A DNA stretch of 64,000 bases from Calamus simplicifolius (taxonomy: Eukaryota > Streptophyta > Magnoliopsida > Arecales > Arecaceae), in the NCBI GenBank assembly GCA_900491605.1, contig UESW01004621.1:582772-646771 (forward strand), read 5' to 3'. Shown piece by piece: positions 10,531 to 21,174 of the stretch. The translations under genes and the position numbers were made by a program. Every line of letters starts with the position of its first letter. The stretch's first letter is position 1. The notes under the pieces are model-generated. The model was not told the DNA's origin and made no database searches. It was given only the letters and a program-made list of their open reading frames with translations.

Positions 10531-12830
10531 TTACTGATGATATGCGCGGAGATTATTCGAGTTCCATGTCCGAGGGATAGATTTCTCATCCAACTCTTGG
10601 AGTTTGTAGGTGGGTCTGATCACTTCCGTAACTTGGTAGGGACCTTTCCAATTTGGGGATAATTTTTCTTGCTCCAGTAGCTTTGAGACAGATGCCTTGT
10701 GAAGCACCAGGTCACCGGGGAGGAAAAACTTTCCTCAAACTCTGGTGGAGTGATAGCGGGCTACTCTTTGCTGGTAGGTGGCCATCCAGATTCGGGCTTT
10801 CTCCCTGACTTTTACTAAATCAAGATTAGTTCAGAGCTGCTCATCATTGAATTCCTCCGAATAACCTTCCACGCGAGGGAAGGGGAGTCCAACCTCCACT
10901 GGAATGATAGCCTCTGTGCCAAAGGCCATCTTAAATGGGGTCTGCCTCGTGGGTACCCTCTCGATAGTCCGGTATGCCCACAACACGTAGTGGAGTTCCT
11001 CGGCCCATCTGCCTTGCGCCCGGTTGAGCCGAGCTTTGATTCCCTGTAGGAGAGTTTGGTTGGTTATCTCGGCTTCTCCATTGGCTTGAGGATGTCCAAC
11101 CGATGTTAGGCGATGGAGAATGCCATGATCCTCGCAGAATTCCTAGAACTTTGGGTTGTCGAACTGTTTCCCATTGTCGGTGATGGTAGTGTGGGGGAGG
11201 CCGAAGTGGCAGATGATGGACCTCCACACCAAGTCTTTAGCGCGAGCCTCGGTTATTTGGATGCTTGCTTCGGCTTCGATCCACTTAGTGAAATAATCAA
11301 TTGCAACAAATAAAAACTTCCTTTGCCCCGCTACCAGAGGGAAAGGGCCAAGAATATCCATTCCCCATTTAGCGAAGGGCCAGGGGGATGATATGGAAGT
11401 CAAGTGCGCAGAAGGGAGCCTCTGAATACTTGAATGTCTCTGGCAAGAATCACAGGCTTGGATGAGGTCATCGGCATCCTTCTGCATCGTCGGCCAATAA
11501 TACCCTTGTCGTAACATTTTGTGGCACAGGGCCCGACCACCAAGGTGATTGCCACAGATGCTTTCATAGACCTCCCGAAGAGCATAATCGGCCTTCGTCG
11601 GCCGAAGGCATTTGAGCAGCAGCATTGAGAAGGACCGCTTATATAGCCGGTCATCAATCAGGACATAGTGAGATGATTGCATTTTCAGCTTTCTTGCTTC
11701 TTTTCTGTCAGTAAGCAGCAGCCCTTCTTTAAGGTACTTGTATAGGGGGTCCATCCAGGATGGTTCGGTGTCGACCTACATCATTTGGTCAGCATTGGCG
11801 ATGTTGGGCTTCTTCGGGACCTCCAAGTGGAATTTTCGCTCGAGATCCATTGACTCCATAGTCGTCAGGCGGGACAAAAGGTCGGCACGTGCATTTTCAA
11901 CCCTTAGGATCTAGATAATTTTAAATTCATCAAAACAGGAGGATAGATCGCACACCTTTTGGAGATACCGAATCATACTCGGCTCTCGAGCCTCGAACTC
12001 TCCTTGCACCTGGCCGACCACCAACTGGGAGTCGGTGTTGGCAATTATTTTGACCTTAAGCTCGTGGGCGATCCTGAGTCCGGAGAGCAGGGCCTCAAAC
12101 TTTGCCTCATTGTTCGAGGCCGGGAAGGAGAAGCGGATGCCATATTCGAAAGCTGCGTCCTTCGAACTGGTGAGGACCAATCGGCGCTAGAGCCGCCCGC
12201 GCTAGAGGATCCATCGGCGTGAAGCAACCATGGGATGCTGGGCTTTGGTTGTCCGGGGGCATCCGGAACAGAGCCATCTTCGGGTATGGTGCATTCGAGG
12301 AGGAAATCTGCCAGAACCTGGGCTTTAATGGCTGGACGAGGCTGATACTGGATGTCATGCTCACCCAGCTCGACAGCCCATTTAGTCATTCTCCCTGATG
12401 CTTCTGGACGATGAATAATTACCTTAAGGGGTTGGTCAGTCAGGACGGTGACAGTGTGTGCTTAGAAGTATGGCAGCAACTTTCGGACCAATGTCACTAG
12501 GGCTAGGACCATCTTCTCGACTCGAGTATACCTTGTTTCATCGTCTTTGAGCAGTTTGCTGACATAATAAATAGGTTTTTGGACTTTGTTATCCTCTCTA
12601 ATTAGCATCGAGCCAACAACGTTTTCAGAGACCGCCAAGTATAGGTTCAGCTCTTCCCCTGGTTTCGGGCTGCTGAGGAGAGGCGATGAGCCGAGGTATT
12701 TCTTGAGGTCTTCAAAAGATTTCTGGCAATCAGGGATCCATTGGAAGTTTTTGGCCGATCGAAGCGCTTTGAAGAAGGGAAGACATTTCTCGGTCGACCG
12801 ATAAAACTTGATTACAGGATTTAAAGTCAA
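10531..12830 (-). pseudogene. Tat A pol remnant: RNase H, integrase
   Basis: Read from 12830 leftward. It begins at the end of the reverse transcriptase with STEKCLPFFKALR and the RNase H-adjacent YYVSKLLKDDETRYT. RNase H follows with HADGSSS and, in another frame, SFPASNNEAKFEALLSGLRI. Integrase starts near 11754 with the zinc-binding part (H...H, then CDSCQRH), then KWGMDILGPFP and DYFTKWIEAE, and continues in another frame with GHPQANGEAEI and WAYRT. The C-terminus has FLPGDLVL and PRTWNSNNLRAYHQ before the stop at 10531-10533. Stops and frameshifts break it (for example near 11763, 11910 and 12465), and gag, protease and most of the reverse transcriptase are absent. The lineage call rests on its likeness to Tat B and to Tat/Retand-type integrases. 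Confidence 0.85.
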
Positions 12831-12873
12831 GCCAACATAAAGTATTAAAAGTCTAACTACATTAATCAGAAAT

Positions 12874-14720
12874 CTATAATGAGCTCAGTAACGCCTGTCC
12901 GATTCTGGTGCCTGCACCAATCGCCCTGCGACATGCCATGCTCAATCCAACAGGAGGATCTGAAAATGCCCCACCTTTAATCTGATCAAACACCCACCTG
13001 TTTGCAGCCTCCGTGTAGTGAACTCCATCCCAAATAATTCTTTTTGAGGGGTCCTTACAAGCCTTACCCAGTAGGACAGTAGTACCATTCACCTCGGCTG
13101 TATCGCTGCACCTCACATTGAAATCAAAGTTGTACTCACCACCACCATATCCACAGCAAACTCTAAGTGGATGCTCAAATCCTGAGACCATTTAAAGATT
13201 TAGTAGATGGTCAGATCATGTTCTTTCTTTCTGCATGACAGAGGGTGCAGAAGATGTGGAAAAAAATGAAATGAATTAATGAAATGGCAATGAATTGCTG
13301 ATCCAAACATCATCATGAAGTTGTTAGCAGGTTGGTCGCACTAACTTTGCTGTAAGCTTCACCTACCGTACTTTGTGGCTTCACTTATGAGCTTGTGCTT
13401 GACGGGTATATGTCGACTAATGTGATCGCAGCAAGAGGAAGATCCTTTCTTAGCTGGATTACTGTTTCATTGAGCATGCTGTTGAATTGCTGGGCTAATT
13501 CATTGTAAAGAATGGCACAGCCAGCAGAGTCCAGTTGTTGATCCTCAGGGGGCATTCGTAACAGAACATAAGAAAGGCAGCCTAGAGGGCCTGTGTTGTG
13601 TATCCAAAATGACCTCCCTCCCTCCTCATAGATGCTCTGCAAGCCATACATCATCTCTCTCATATCATAGAAAGCAAAAGCCAAATAGGCTAACTGTGAC
13701 AACAAGATCATACGCTTAGTAGGTGGGAGAAAATAGAAATATCTCATCTGTTTTAATTTGTCCACACCTTTATGACTGAGGAGAACTCATTTAAAGCATT
13801 TGGGAGATAGTCATTTGCTGAAACGTTGAGGAGGAAAGATAAGGCAGTGATGTCATTCTGACCAATGTCAAATGTATACAATGCTTGAGAGAAATACTCC
13901 TTTCTTGGCATCAATTTCTTGTAAATTCCTCCTATAGTTTGATTCACATGCCATAAAAATTTGATAAATTTAAGAAGTAGAAACCAACTGCTAAACTTCG
14001 ATGCAGACAAATTGCAAGTTTTGATTAACTAGGACTTGCCTCGCTCATAGATTATTTGGGACCTGGATTTGAACTGCAAGAACTGATCCAGCTGCACATG
14101 TAGGGAGAAGGGACTGTATCCACCCTGAGCAAGAGTTATGTTCTGCGCGACAATTGTAGCCGCTACACATGCAAAATTGGCACCATGGTGAAAATTCGTA
14201 CCCAACGAATCAAGGTAGGCACTGAGGTAAGGCAATCCAAAGCTTTCAGCTGAAGAGTTGACAAAAAAGATGTGTCCACAAGTTTTCAGATATTTGCGGT
14301 GGATCAGTACCGAGATTCTATTAATCTTTATATGGGCTTCGGTGATCTCTAAGTCACCGAAGCTACGCATTAAATTTAACCTTTGGAAACAAGGAACTCC
14401 AACTAATTTGAGTACTGATTGATTGCTAGAATAGCAACTAATTTACATTGGATAGAAGAGAGATAATTACCAATGAAGTCGATAATAAGTCGGCCATCCG
14501 AGCATCTCCCTGCAGGCATCCTGAAGAAGGTCTCGCCATATGGTGCGCGGAGTGGCGTGAAGGCCGCTGACAGTTCGCCTGTGTCTGAATTCGAGGCACC
14601 CAGATTGATAACAGCAGGGAAATGGCATGGTGAGGACAAGACTGGGAGTGAGAGAGGTGGAACAAGCTGAAGAGATAGGGAGCCAAGGAGGAGGAGGAGA
14701 AGAAGAAGAGACAGCTTCAT
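12874..14720 (-). CDS. GDSL esterase/lipase, five exons, with a 1-nt frameshift
   Basis: Secreted SGNH-type acyl hydrolase. By splice sites and frame the exons are 14720-14471, 14249-14040, 13931-13768, 13636-13367 and 13181-12874, about 400 residues, normal for plant GDSL enzymes. A leucine-rich signal peptide covers residues 1-25. Block I reads LGASNSDTG where GDSNSDTG is usual, so Asp is Ala but the nucleophile Ser is kept. HGANFA, DIGQND (block III) and DGVHYTEAAN (Asp/His of block V) are intact. The exon 2 donor is GC (GAG|GCAAGT), giving the expected ERGGIYKK junction; the other introns are GT-AG. Exon 4 lacks one base near 13403-13408: after VDIY the frame must shift to read VKHKLISEATKYG and to meet exon 5 in phase. 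Either a recent mutation or a sequence error; otherwise the gene is whole. It resembles the At5g14450/At3g26430-like group. The exact substrate is unknown. Confidence 0.88.
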
Positions 14721-15174
14721 CACTTGGAATCAAGTGGTAGCAGAAAAGAGACTTTCAATAAAGGAGGGAACCGAGGTTGGAGGCGATGTTAGATATGCCA
14801 AAAAAGACGAAGGACTGATATGTGACCAAAGAACGGATGGAAAAGGGATGTGGACTGTGCAATTCGCTGCATGTTAGATATGCCAAATGGAAAGCTAAAT
14901 GCCATTAAAAAATCTCAACTTAAAAAAAATACATGTCCTCTTTTCCTTACGTGACATGGAAAGCTAAATGCCATTAAAAAGTCTCAACTTGAATTTGAGA
15001 AGATTTGTGTTCTGGATTGGAAAAAGTAAACTGCCCCGGCGGAGCGGTAGGTAGGTAGTACGTAGCCGCTCATATTTTTCTCATCTCTAAAACAAGCACG
15101 CAATCCATTAAATAAATATCAGAAGCGGCACGACTAACAAAGCGAAATAGTGGCAACTCAGCTTGCATTCTTTT
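14721..15174 (-). promoter_or_regulatory. Upstream region of the GDSL gene, truncated by the LINE
   Basis: Non-coding DNA between the GDSL start codon and the LINE insertion. A 35-bp direct repeat (14887-14921 and 14956-14990, one mismatch) begins ATGGAAAGCTAAATGCCATT. A shorter repeat, TGTTAGATATGCCAAA, occurs near 14788 and 14874. No clear TATA box was assigned. The LINE sits about 465 bp upstream of the ATG and separates any distal promoter elements, which would now lie beyond 21174. Confidence 0.4.
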
Positions 15175-15359
15175 AAAATCATCTAAGGAGGTCAATCCGT
15201 AGTGCTTTGAAAGTCATGCGTTCGAGCTCTTTTGTTCTGTTGAAGGTCCTTGCTTTAAGATTCGGGTTTAGGCGCTTTTTTCTCTGATTTCCTATTGATC
15301 TGCTCCATCTTTGCTTCTCCTTCTCTCCGAGCTTTCTTTCTGGTTCCCCCTCTTCTCCC

Positions 15360-17023
15360 ATGGCTCCCGATGTGGCTGTTGATGGCCGGAGTCCTGGAAA
15401 GAGGGTTGCAGAGATGGGGTTCCACTGGGTTTCTTCGTCTCCTTCACCGGCAGTTGTGGCGAGACTGGAGGAGTCGTTCCCCGAGGTGGTCAGCATCCCA
15501 GTGGCAGAGCTTGAAGCTGAGGTCGCAGGTTGGCAGAGCTTGGCCATTCTTGCTCGTACTTACCACAAATGGATACTGGCAGATGCTTTGATCAGAGAAT
15601 TTAGGAGGGCCGGTGTCCCTAGTGAAATTGTCCCTCTCAGTTTAGCATTCAGATGCCATATTCTCCTATTTGAATCGCCGGAAGCCAGAAACATGGTTTT
15701 GCAGCGTCCCTGGGTGGTCAATGGCCAGGTGGTCGGAACCGAGGCTTGGAGATCGGAGTTTATTCCTGCTGCCGAATCAATCCCGACTGCTCTTGTGTGG
15801 GTGCGATTGCCGAATTTACCTCTGGAATTCTGGAAGGAGGGATTCATTAGAACAATTCTGGAGCCAGCGGGAGCTTGTGTCAGTGTTGATGCTGCGACTT
15901 TAGGGAAAAACAGAGGGGGTTTCGCGCGGGCATGTCTCAGGGTCGACCTTCGTCACCCTCTCCGGCTTGGAGTTCGGTTACAGGGGATTAATCAACCCTT
16001 TTGGCAGCAATTCATTTACGAAAACCTGGAAGGTGTTTGCATAAGATGTGGATCACTGCATCTGGGAGCCCCTGTTTACATCCGGTCTATTCCGTTGAAG
16101 CTGCTTCTGATTCCGTCCCTGCTTATGGGCCATGGCTGGTGGCTGTCCGAGAGAGAAAGGCTGCTCCAGGCCCTCAGAAAGTCGATAAGGGAAAAGCTCA
16201 GCTGAATTCCTCTTCGGCTCCGTCCGCTAGTTCCCCTGTTTCACTGAAGGAGAAGGCTGATCTTCGTTCGGGCCATGCTATCCGGCCTGACGCTTGGATT
16301 ACTCCAGGGAAGGCTGCTCGCCGGAGACCACCATCGGCCACGAAGGTTGTTCCTGGCCCTGCTTCTGTGTTGACTCAGCCTGGGATGGATTTAGAGATGA
16401 CTGGTAATGGGAAGGAGGGCGTGACGGTTTTGAATGGGTGTGCTGGTTCTGAACTTATAGAATCCTCTCTATTGGAGTCTGGGAAGGGAGGATCTTTGGG
16501 GGATGCTCAGCCCCTTTCAGTAGTGTCCTCGAATCCCTTCGCTGCTCTTGCATCGGTTATGGGTGTAGATGCTCCATTGGGTAGTAGGGATGCTTCTACT
16601 GCTCCTTTAAAGCGAGCCAGACCAGAGGTATCTTTGCCGCCAAGGTCTATATCCATAATTGAAAAGCGAAAGGGAAAAGGGAAGATCCTTTACCCCAAAA
16701 GTGTGGGGGTGTTCAGTTGTTCTCCAATCCAGGAGTATCAGCTCCCATGTTCTCAAGCAGGTCCCCAGGTAGTGGAGAAGACCCAATCAGAAGGGGGAGA
16801 TGGTTATTCCTCAAAGGATGATGCTAGTACTTTTAAGGGACTGGGCCCAGGGTCCTTATCCTCGAAGGTGTTCTCCCAGCCGGATGAGTCTGGCAATGCT
16901 TTGGCAGGCCAACAAGCTGCTTCATCACTGATGACTGTTGAAGGCACATTGATGGATGGTGGCTCAACAGATAGTATTATGATGGAAAACCAGGGAGGGG
17001 TCCCAGTTTCCTCCATCTTGTAA
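15360..17023 (+). pseudogene. LINE ORF1, nucleic-acid-binding gag-like protein (DUF4283 type)
   Basis: ORF1 binds element RNA in plant LINEs. From the ATG at 15360 the first frame runs 281 codons. Its middle (residues 60-190) has the plant LINE style: VPLSLAFRCHILLFES, RPWVVNGQVV, ALVWVRLPNLPLEFW. It ends in the start of a zinc knuckle, EGVCIRCGSLHLG. The knuckle then loses frame, and the reading continues from about 16120 in another frame (AYGPWLVAVRERKA) through a Ser/Pro-rich tail to TAA at 17021-17023. The frame change between about 16060 and 16120 is the one obvious break. The stop codon directly touches the ORF2 start (TAAATG). Confidence 0.8.
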
Positions 17024-20000
17024 ATGAAGATTCTGCTATGGAATGTTCGAGGAGCTCGAAAGCCTTCATTTCGATCCTCCTTTAGCAGATTATTGCAGTT
17101 ATATAAATTTGATGTTTGCGTCCTCTTAGAAACCAGGCTGTCCGGTGCTAGTCTTGTCTGATTTTGGAGGCAGATCGCTCATTCCTGGTCCTCCTATGCT
17201 GTGGAGGCTGTTGGTTTGTCGGGAGGTATGCTGGCTATTTGGCGTGACTCCGCTGTAACGATTGATGCTTTCCATCAATGTAACCAGTTGATTGGCCTTA
17301 AGGTTTCTGAGGGGACCTCTGATCCTTGGCTTTTATTGGCAGTTTATGCCAGCACGGACTATCGGGTTAGAAGGGTTCTTTGGTCAGAACTGCTCTCCCT
17401 CCTTGCTCACGGCCTTTCTTCTATTGTTGCGGGGGACTTCAATTGTATCATTGAGGCTAACGAGAAATGTGGAGGTAGACGTGTTACAGGCTCAGCTGAT
17501 ATCTCAGAATTTAGATCCTTCATTGCTTCTTCTGGGCTGCTGGATCTAGGGTTTTCGGGTCCCCAATTCACTTGGTGTAACAACTGTCAGGGATCGGCTC
17601 GTGTCTGGGAAAGACTCGACAGAGCTATGGCTACACCTCAATGGCTTCAGAGGTTCTCTACGGTATTCGTCACTCACCTCCCTCGGATAGCATTAGATCA
17701 CTGCCCTATTATGATCTCCATAGAGGTTGACCTGCATCTGTGAAAACAGTTTCGATTTGAGAAGTTTTGGTTAGACTATCCTGCTGCTCGGTCTATCATT
17801 TCTCAGATCTGGCACACTCCAGTCAGGGGTAATGTTGTTTACCGGCTTTCTCGCCGTCTTAAGATGGCTAGGCATAGGCTGTCCAGATGGAATAGGATGG
17901 AGGTGGGGGATCTGGTCAGACAAGTTGCAAATGTTGAAGATAATATTAGTAGCTTGCAGTCTAAGGAGGATCAGGATGGCTTCATGATTGACTCGGATCT
18001 TTCTTTGCTTAGGGAGTTGCTTGCTCGTCATCACCCCCTCCTTCATCAGCAGGAGATGTATTGGTGGCAGCGGTCTAGGGTCCAATGGATTTGTGATGGG
18101 GACCGCAATACCAGATTCTTTCATCAGGCTACCCTGAAACGGCGTGCAGCTAACAAGATTTGGAGGTTACTTGATGATGATGGGAACATTCAAGAGGATT
18201 TCCACTCTATCCGGGATCTGCTTCTTCATTTTTTCTAGTCTAGGTGGACTGAGACTTCAGGTGTTGGGGTCCCGATCATTCAGGTTCCGGAGTCCAGGAA
18301 GGTTTCTTCTGTGGATAATGATATGCTTCTCATATCGATTACTGCAGATGAGGTTAGGGCGGCCCTTTGGGAGCTTGGTCCGGATAAGGCTCCTAGGCCT
18401 GACGGGTTTCCGCCTTTCTTTTATCATCATTATTGGGATATTATTGGGCACGAGGTGGTTCAGGCCATTCTGGATGTTTTCATGCTAGACATATCCCACT
18501 GGAATGGAATCAGACCTTTATCACCTTGGTGCCTAAGCGTGTGGATGCTTCTCTCCCGCAGCACTTTTGGCCTATCAGTCTTTGCACTACATTGTACAAG
18601 GTCTGTGCTCGTCTTTTAGCTAGCCGCCTTGGTTTGGTGATTCCTCATCTTATCTCTGTGGAACAGGGGGCTTTTATCAGAGGGTGGTCCATTTCTGATA
18701 ATGTTTTTATAGCTCAGGAATTTATGCATGATCTCCAGCGAGCTCCGGTTAGTCGAAGTCTTATGGCCGTTAAGCTAGATATGGAGCGTGCTTATGATCG
18801 TCTGAGTTGGGCCTTTTTGCATCGCTCCCTTTTGGAGTTCGGGTTTGATGGTCTGTTCATTGATTGGATTATGGCTTGTATTCAAAGGCCATCCTTTTCT
18901 CTGATCATCAATGGTAGCCCGTCGGAGTTCTTTCGCTCCTTAGTGGGTCTTCGACAGGGTTGCCCCTTATCTCCGTTACTGTTTATTCTGGCAGCGGATG
19001 ATCTCTCTCGTGCTTTATGTCAGGCTTAGATTGATCGTCGGATTGTCCCATTTATGGCTGGATCAGAGGGCCCATCTGTTTCTCATCTCCTTTTTGCGGA
19101 TGATTGTATTCTTCTAGGCCAGGCCTCTATTAATGATGCGGCTTCATTTCATTCTATTATCCAGAGTTACTGTCAGGCTTCGGGTCAGAAGGTTAACTTT
19201 CTCAAATCCTCTATATGATTTAGCCCGAAGACTCCCAGGACCATCAGGGAAGCCATTATTCATTTGTCGGGCATCACTACTCAGGCTGAAAGGCTTATGT
19301 ATTTAGGGATCCCCATAACGGGGAGACGGCCCCGCTGTTCTGATTATTTGGCGATTGAGAGGCAGGTTCGCCAGCGCATTAAGGGTTGGCAGGTCACTAA
19401 CTTATCGATGATGGCCAGGGTCATTATTATTCGCTCGGTCCTGTCCTCTCTCCCTTTGTACCTTATGTCGACACTGCTATTCTGATTACTTGCCTTAGGA
19501 GGATTGAGAGATGCTTTTGCAATTTTTTATGGGCTTCTATGCAAGATGGTCACGGTATGCACCTTTTATTATGGGAAATGGTCTGTATGCCTATCCTCGA
19601 GGTGGTCTTGGTATTCAGTCTCTGATTACTAGACGTGAGGCCCTTCTTGCTAGACATGCTTCGAGATTCCTTCTGGAGCCGCATTGCCTCTGGAGTTCGC
19701 TGATGAGATCGAGGTATGGTGACTGGACGCCTGCCTCGAATATTTCTCCGCCTCGGGGTTGCTCCTCCTTTTGGTGGGCGGTTTGTCAGTATGGTCAGTC
19801 TATCTCGGAGCATATCTCGTGGATGATTGGAGAGGGATCATCGATTGATGTTATTCAGGATTCATGGATAGCTGAGCTTCTCTTTCTCGGTGGCCCTCCT
19901 TCATCAGCACTGATGTCCCATCCAATTTAAAGGTCAAGGATTTGATCTCCTCGGATCCCCCTGCTTGGCATATCCCCTTAGTGACCAGATTCTTTGGATT

Positions 20001-21137
20001 GGATCTCTCCCACAGGATTCTCTCGATGCCCCTTATTTCTGACCACTCTTCTGATTCTAGGATCTGGCAAAGATCCTGTCTCTCCAAGGCTCCCTCTAGG
20101 GATCTGGTTAAGTTGTTCAGGTCCCCAGCGCTCGATTGATGCGGCATGGATTTGGAAGCTTCCTATTATTCCTAGGGTCCAGCTATTTATCTGGAAGCTC
20201 AAGTGGGACTGTTTGCCTACCTGCGGTCTTCTTTCGTGGAGGGGCCTACATATTCAGGTGATATGTCCTTTATGTAATCTGGAGGAGGAATCTTCTGATC
20301 ATGCTATCTTTGTCTGCCCCAGAGCGAGACAGGTCTGGCATATGATAGGTTACTCCATTAGACAGGATGATTCGGGTTCTTCACGTTCCTCCTTTCTTGT
20401 TGATCTCCGGCAGTGTTCCAATCAGAAGAAAGGTCTTTAGGCTGCTACAGCGTACCAGATTTGGTTGTCTAGAAATCAGTTCATATTTTTAACGAAAATA
20501 TTTTTCCTCACAATATTGTGAGGAAGATTAGACTATTGATGGCGGACTGTGCCCGTGTTGGCTTTGACGTCTCTGGCCTCTGGGGATCCCCTGCTGCTCT
20601 GGCAGCGAACCGGCACACGGTTTTACATCTCTTGGGAACCCCCCTCTAGGATTTGTCAAAATCAACTTCGACGGGAGTGTCCGTGATAGAGCTGCTGGTT
20701 CTGCTTTCGTTATCCGTGGCACTCATGGTTATTTATTGGCAGCTGATGGATTTGGCACTCTCGACTCCTCTGTCCCTATGTCTGAGCTTCATGCGGCTCG
20801 GGCGGGAATATCATATGCTGCCTGTACTCTTCATGCGCAGAGGCTCTTCATCGAAGGTGATTCCATGTTAGTCATCTCCTGGCTGAAGAAGGAGAACTGC
20901 CCTCCTGGCCATTCTAATCCGATCCTTAGGGATATTTGGACTATTCTGCGGGAAGTTGACAGTGTCCAGATCCACCATATTTTCAGGGAAGCCAATACGG
21001 CGGCGGACTGGGTTGCTACATCAGTGGCCCAGCATGCTGGTTCGTGGTCGTGGAGATTTGGTGATCCCTGTCCTTATCCTTTGCAGTTAATTTTGTACTC
21101 AGATCTATCTGGGCTGACTCGCACTAGACGAGTGTGA
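17024..21137 (+). pseudogene. LINE ORF2: AP endonuclease, reverse transcriptase, RNase H
   Basis: Starts ATG at 17024 with MKILLWNVRGARKPSF, the usual start of the apurinic-like endonuclease. Endonuclease marks are GDFNCIIEANEK near 17435 and LDHCPIMI near 17695. The reverse transcriptase has AVKLDMERAYDRLSW near 18767, GLRQGCPLSPLLFI near 18943 and the catalytic FADD at about 19094. A zinc-ribbon-like block (CPLCNLEEESSDHAIFVC) follows near 20262. RNase H lies at about 20650-21137 with INFDGSVRD, ELHAARAGI and EANTAADWVA. In-frame stops at about 17159, 17741 and 18236, a frameshift near 18500, and more changes at 19200-20450 inactivate it. A C-terminal RNase H is typical of one group of plant L1 elements. 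Confidence 0.88.
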
Positions 21138-21174
21138 TCGCCCGTTTGTACCCAAAAAAAAAAAAAAATCATCT

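Larger units (their letters stand above)
4576..12830 (-). mobile_element. Tat-type Gypsy remnant (Tat A), minus strand
   Basis: Ty3/gypsy element read right to left: RNase H and integrase (12830-10531), a tandem array (about 10425-9320), a non-coding stretch, and an ORF on the opposite strand (4576-7429). Tat-lineage elements are known for such an added ORF and for tandem repeats after pol. The right end stops abruptly at about 12830 between reverse transcriptase and RNase H, next to the GDSL gene, so gag, protease, most of the reverse transcriptase and the 5' LTR are missing. The left end is cut by Sirevirus A at 4575. Its sister, Tat B at 36456-62624, has the same relative order in the plus orientation. 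Confidence 0.82.
15185..21164 (+). mobile_element. L1-like LINE, near full length, with target-site duplication
   Basis: Non-LTR retrotransposon of about 6 kb. It has a short 5' leader, ORF1 (gag-like), ORF2 (endonuclease, reverse transcriptase, RNase H), and a tail TTTGTACCC followed by a run of about 15 A. The flanks share AAAATCATCT at 15175-15184 and 21165-21174, part of which may be poly(A); this is the target-site duplication. The insertion lies upstream of the GDSL gene. Both ORFs carry stops and frameshifts, so it is no longer active by itself. Confidence 0.93.
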
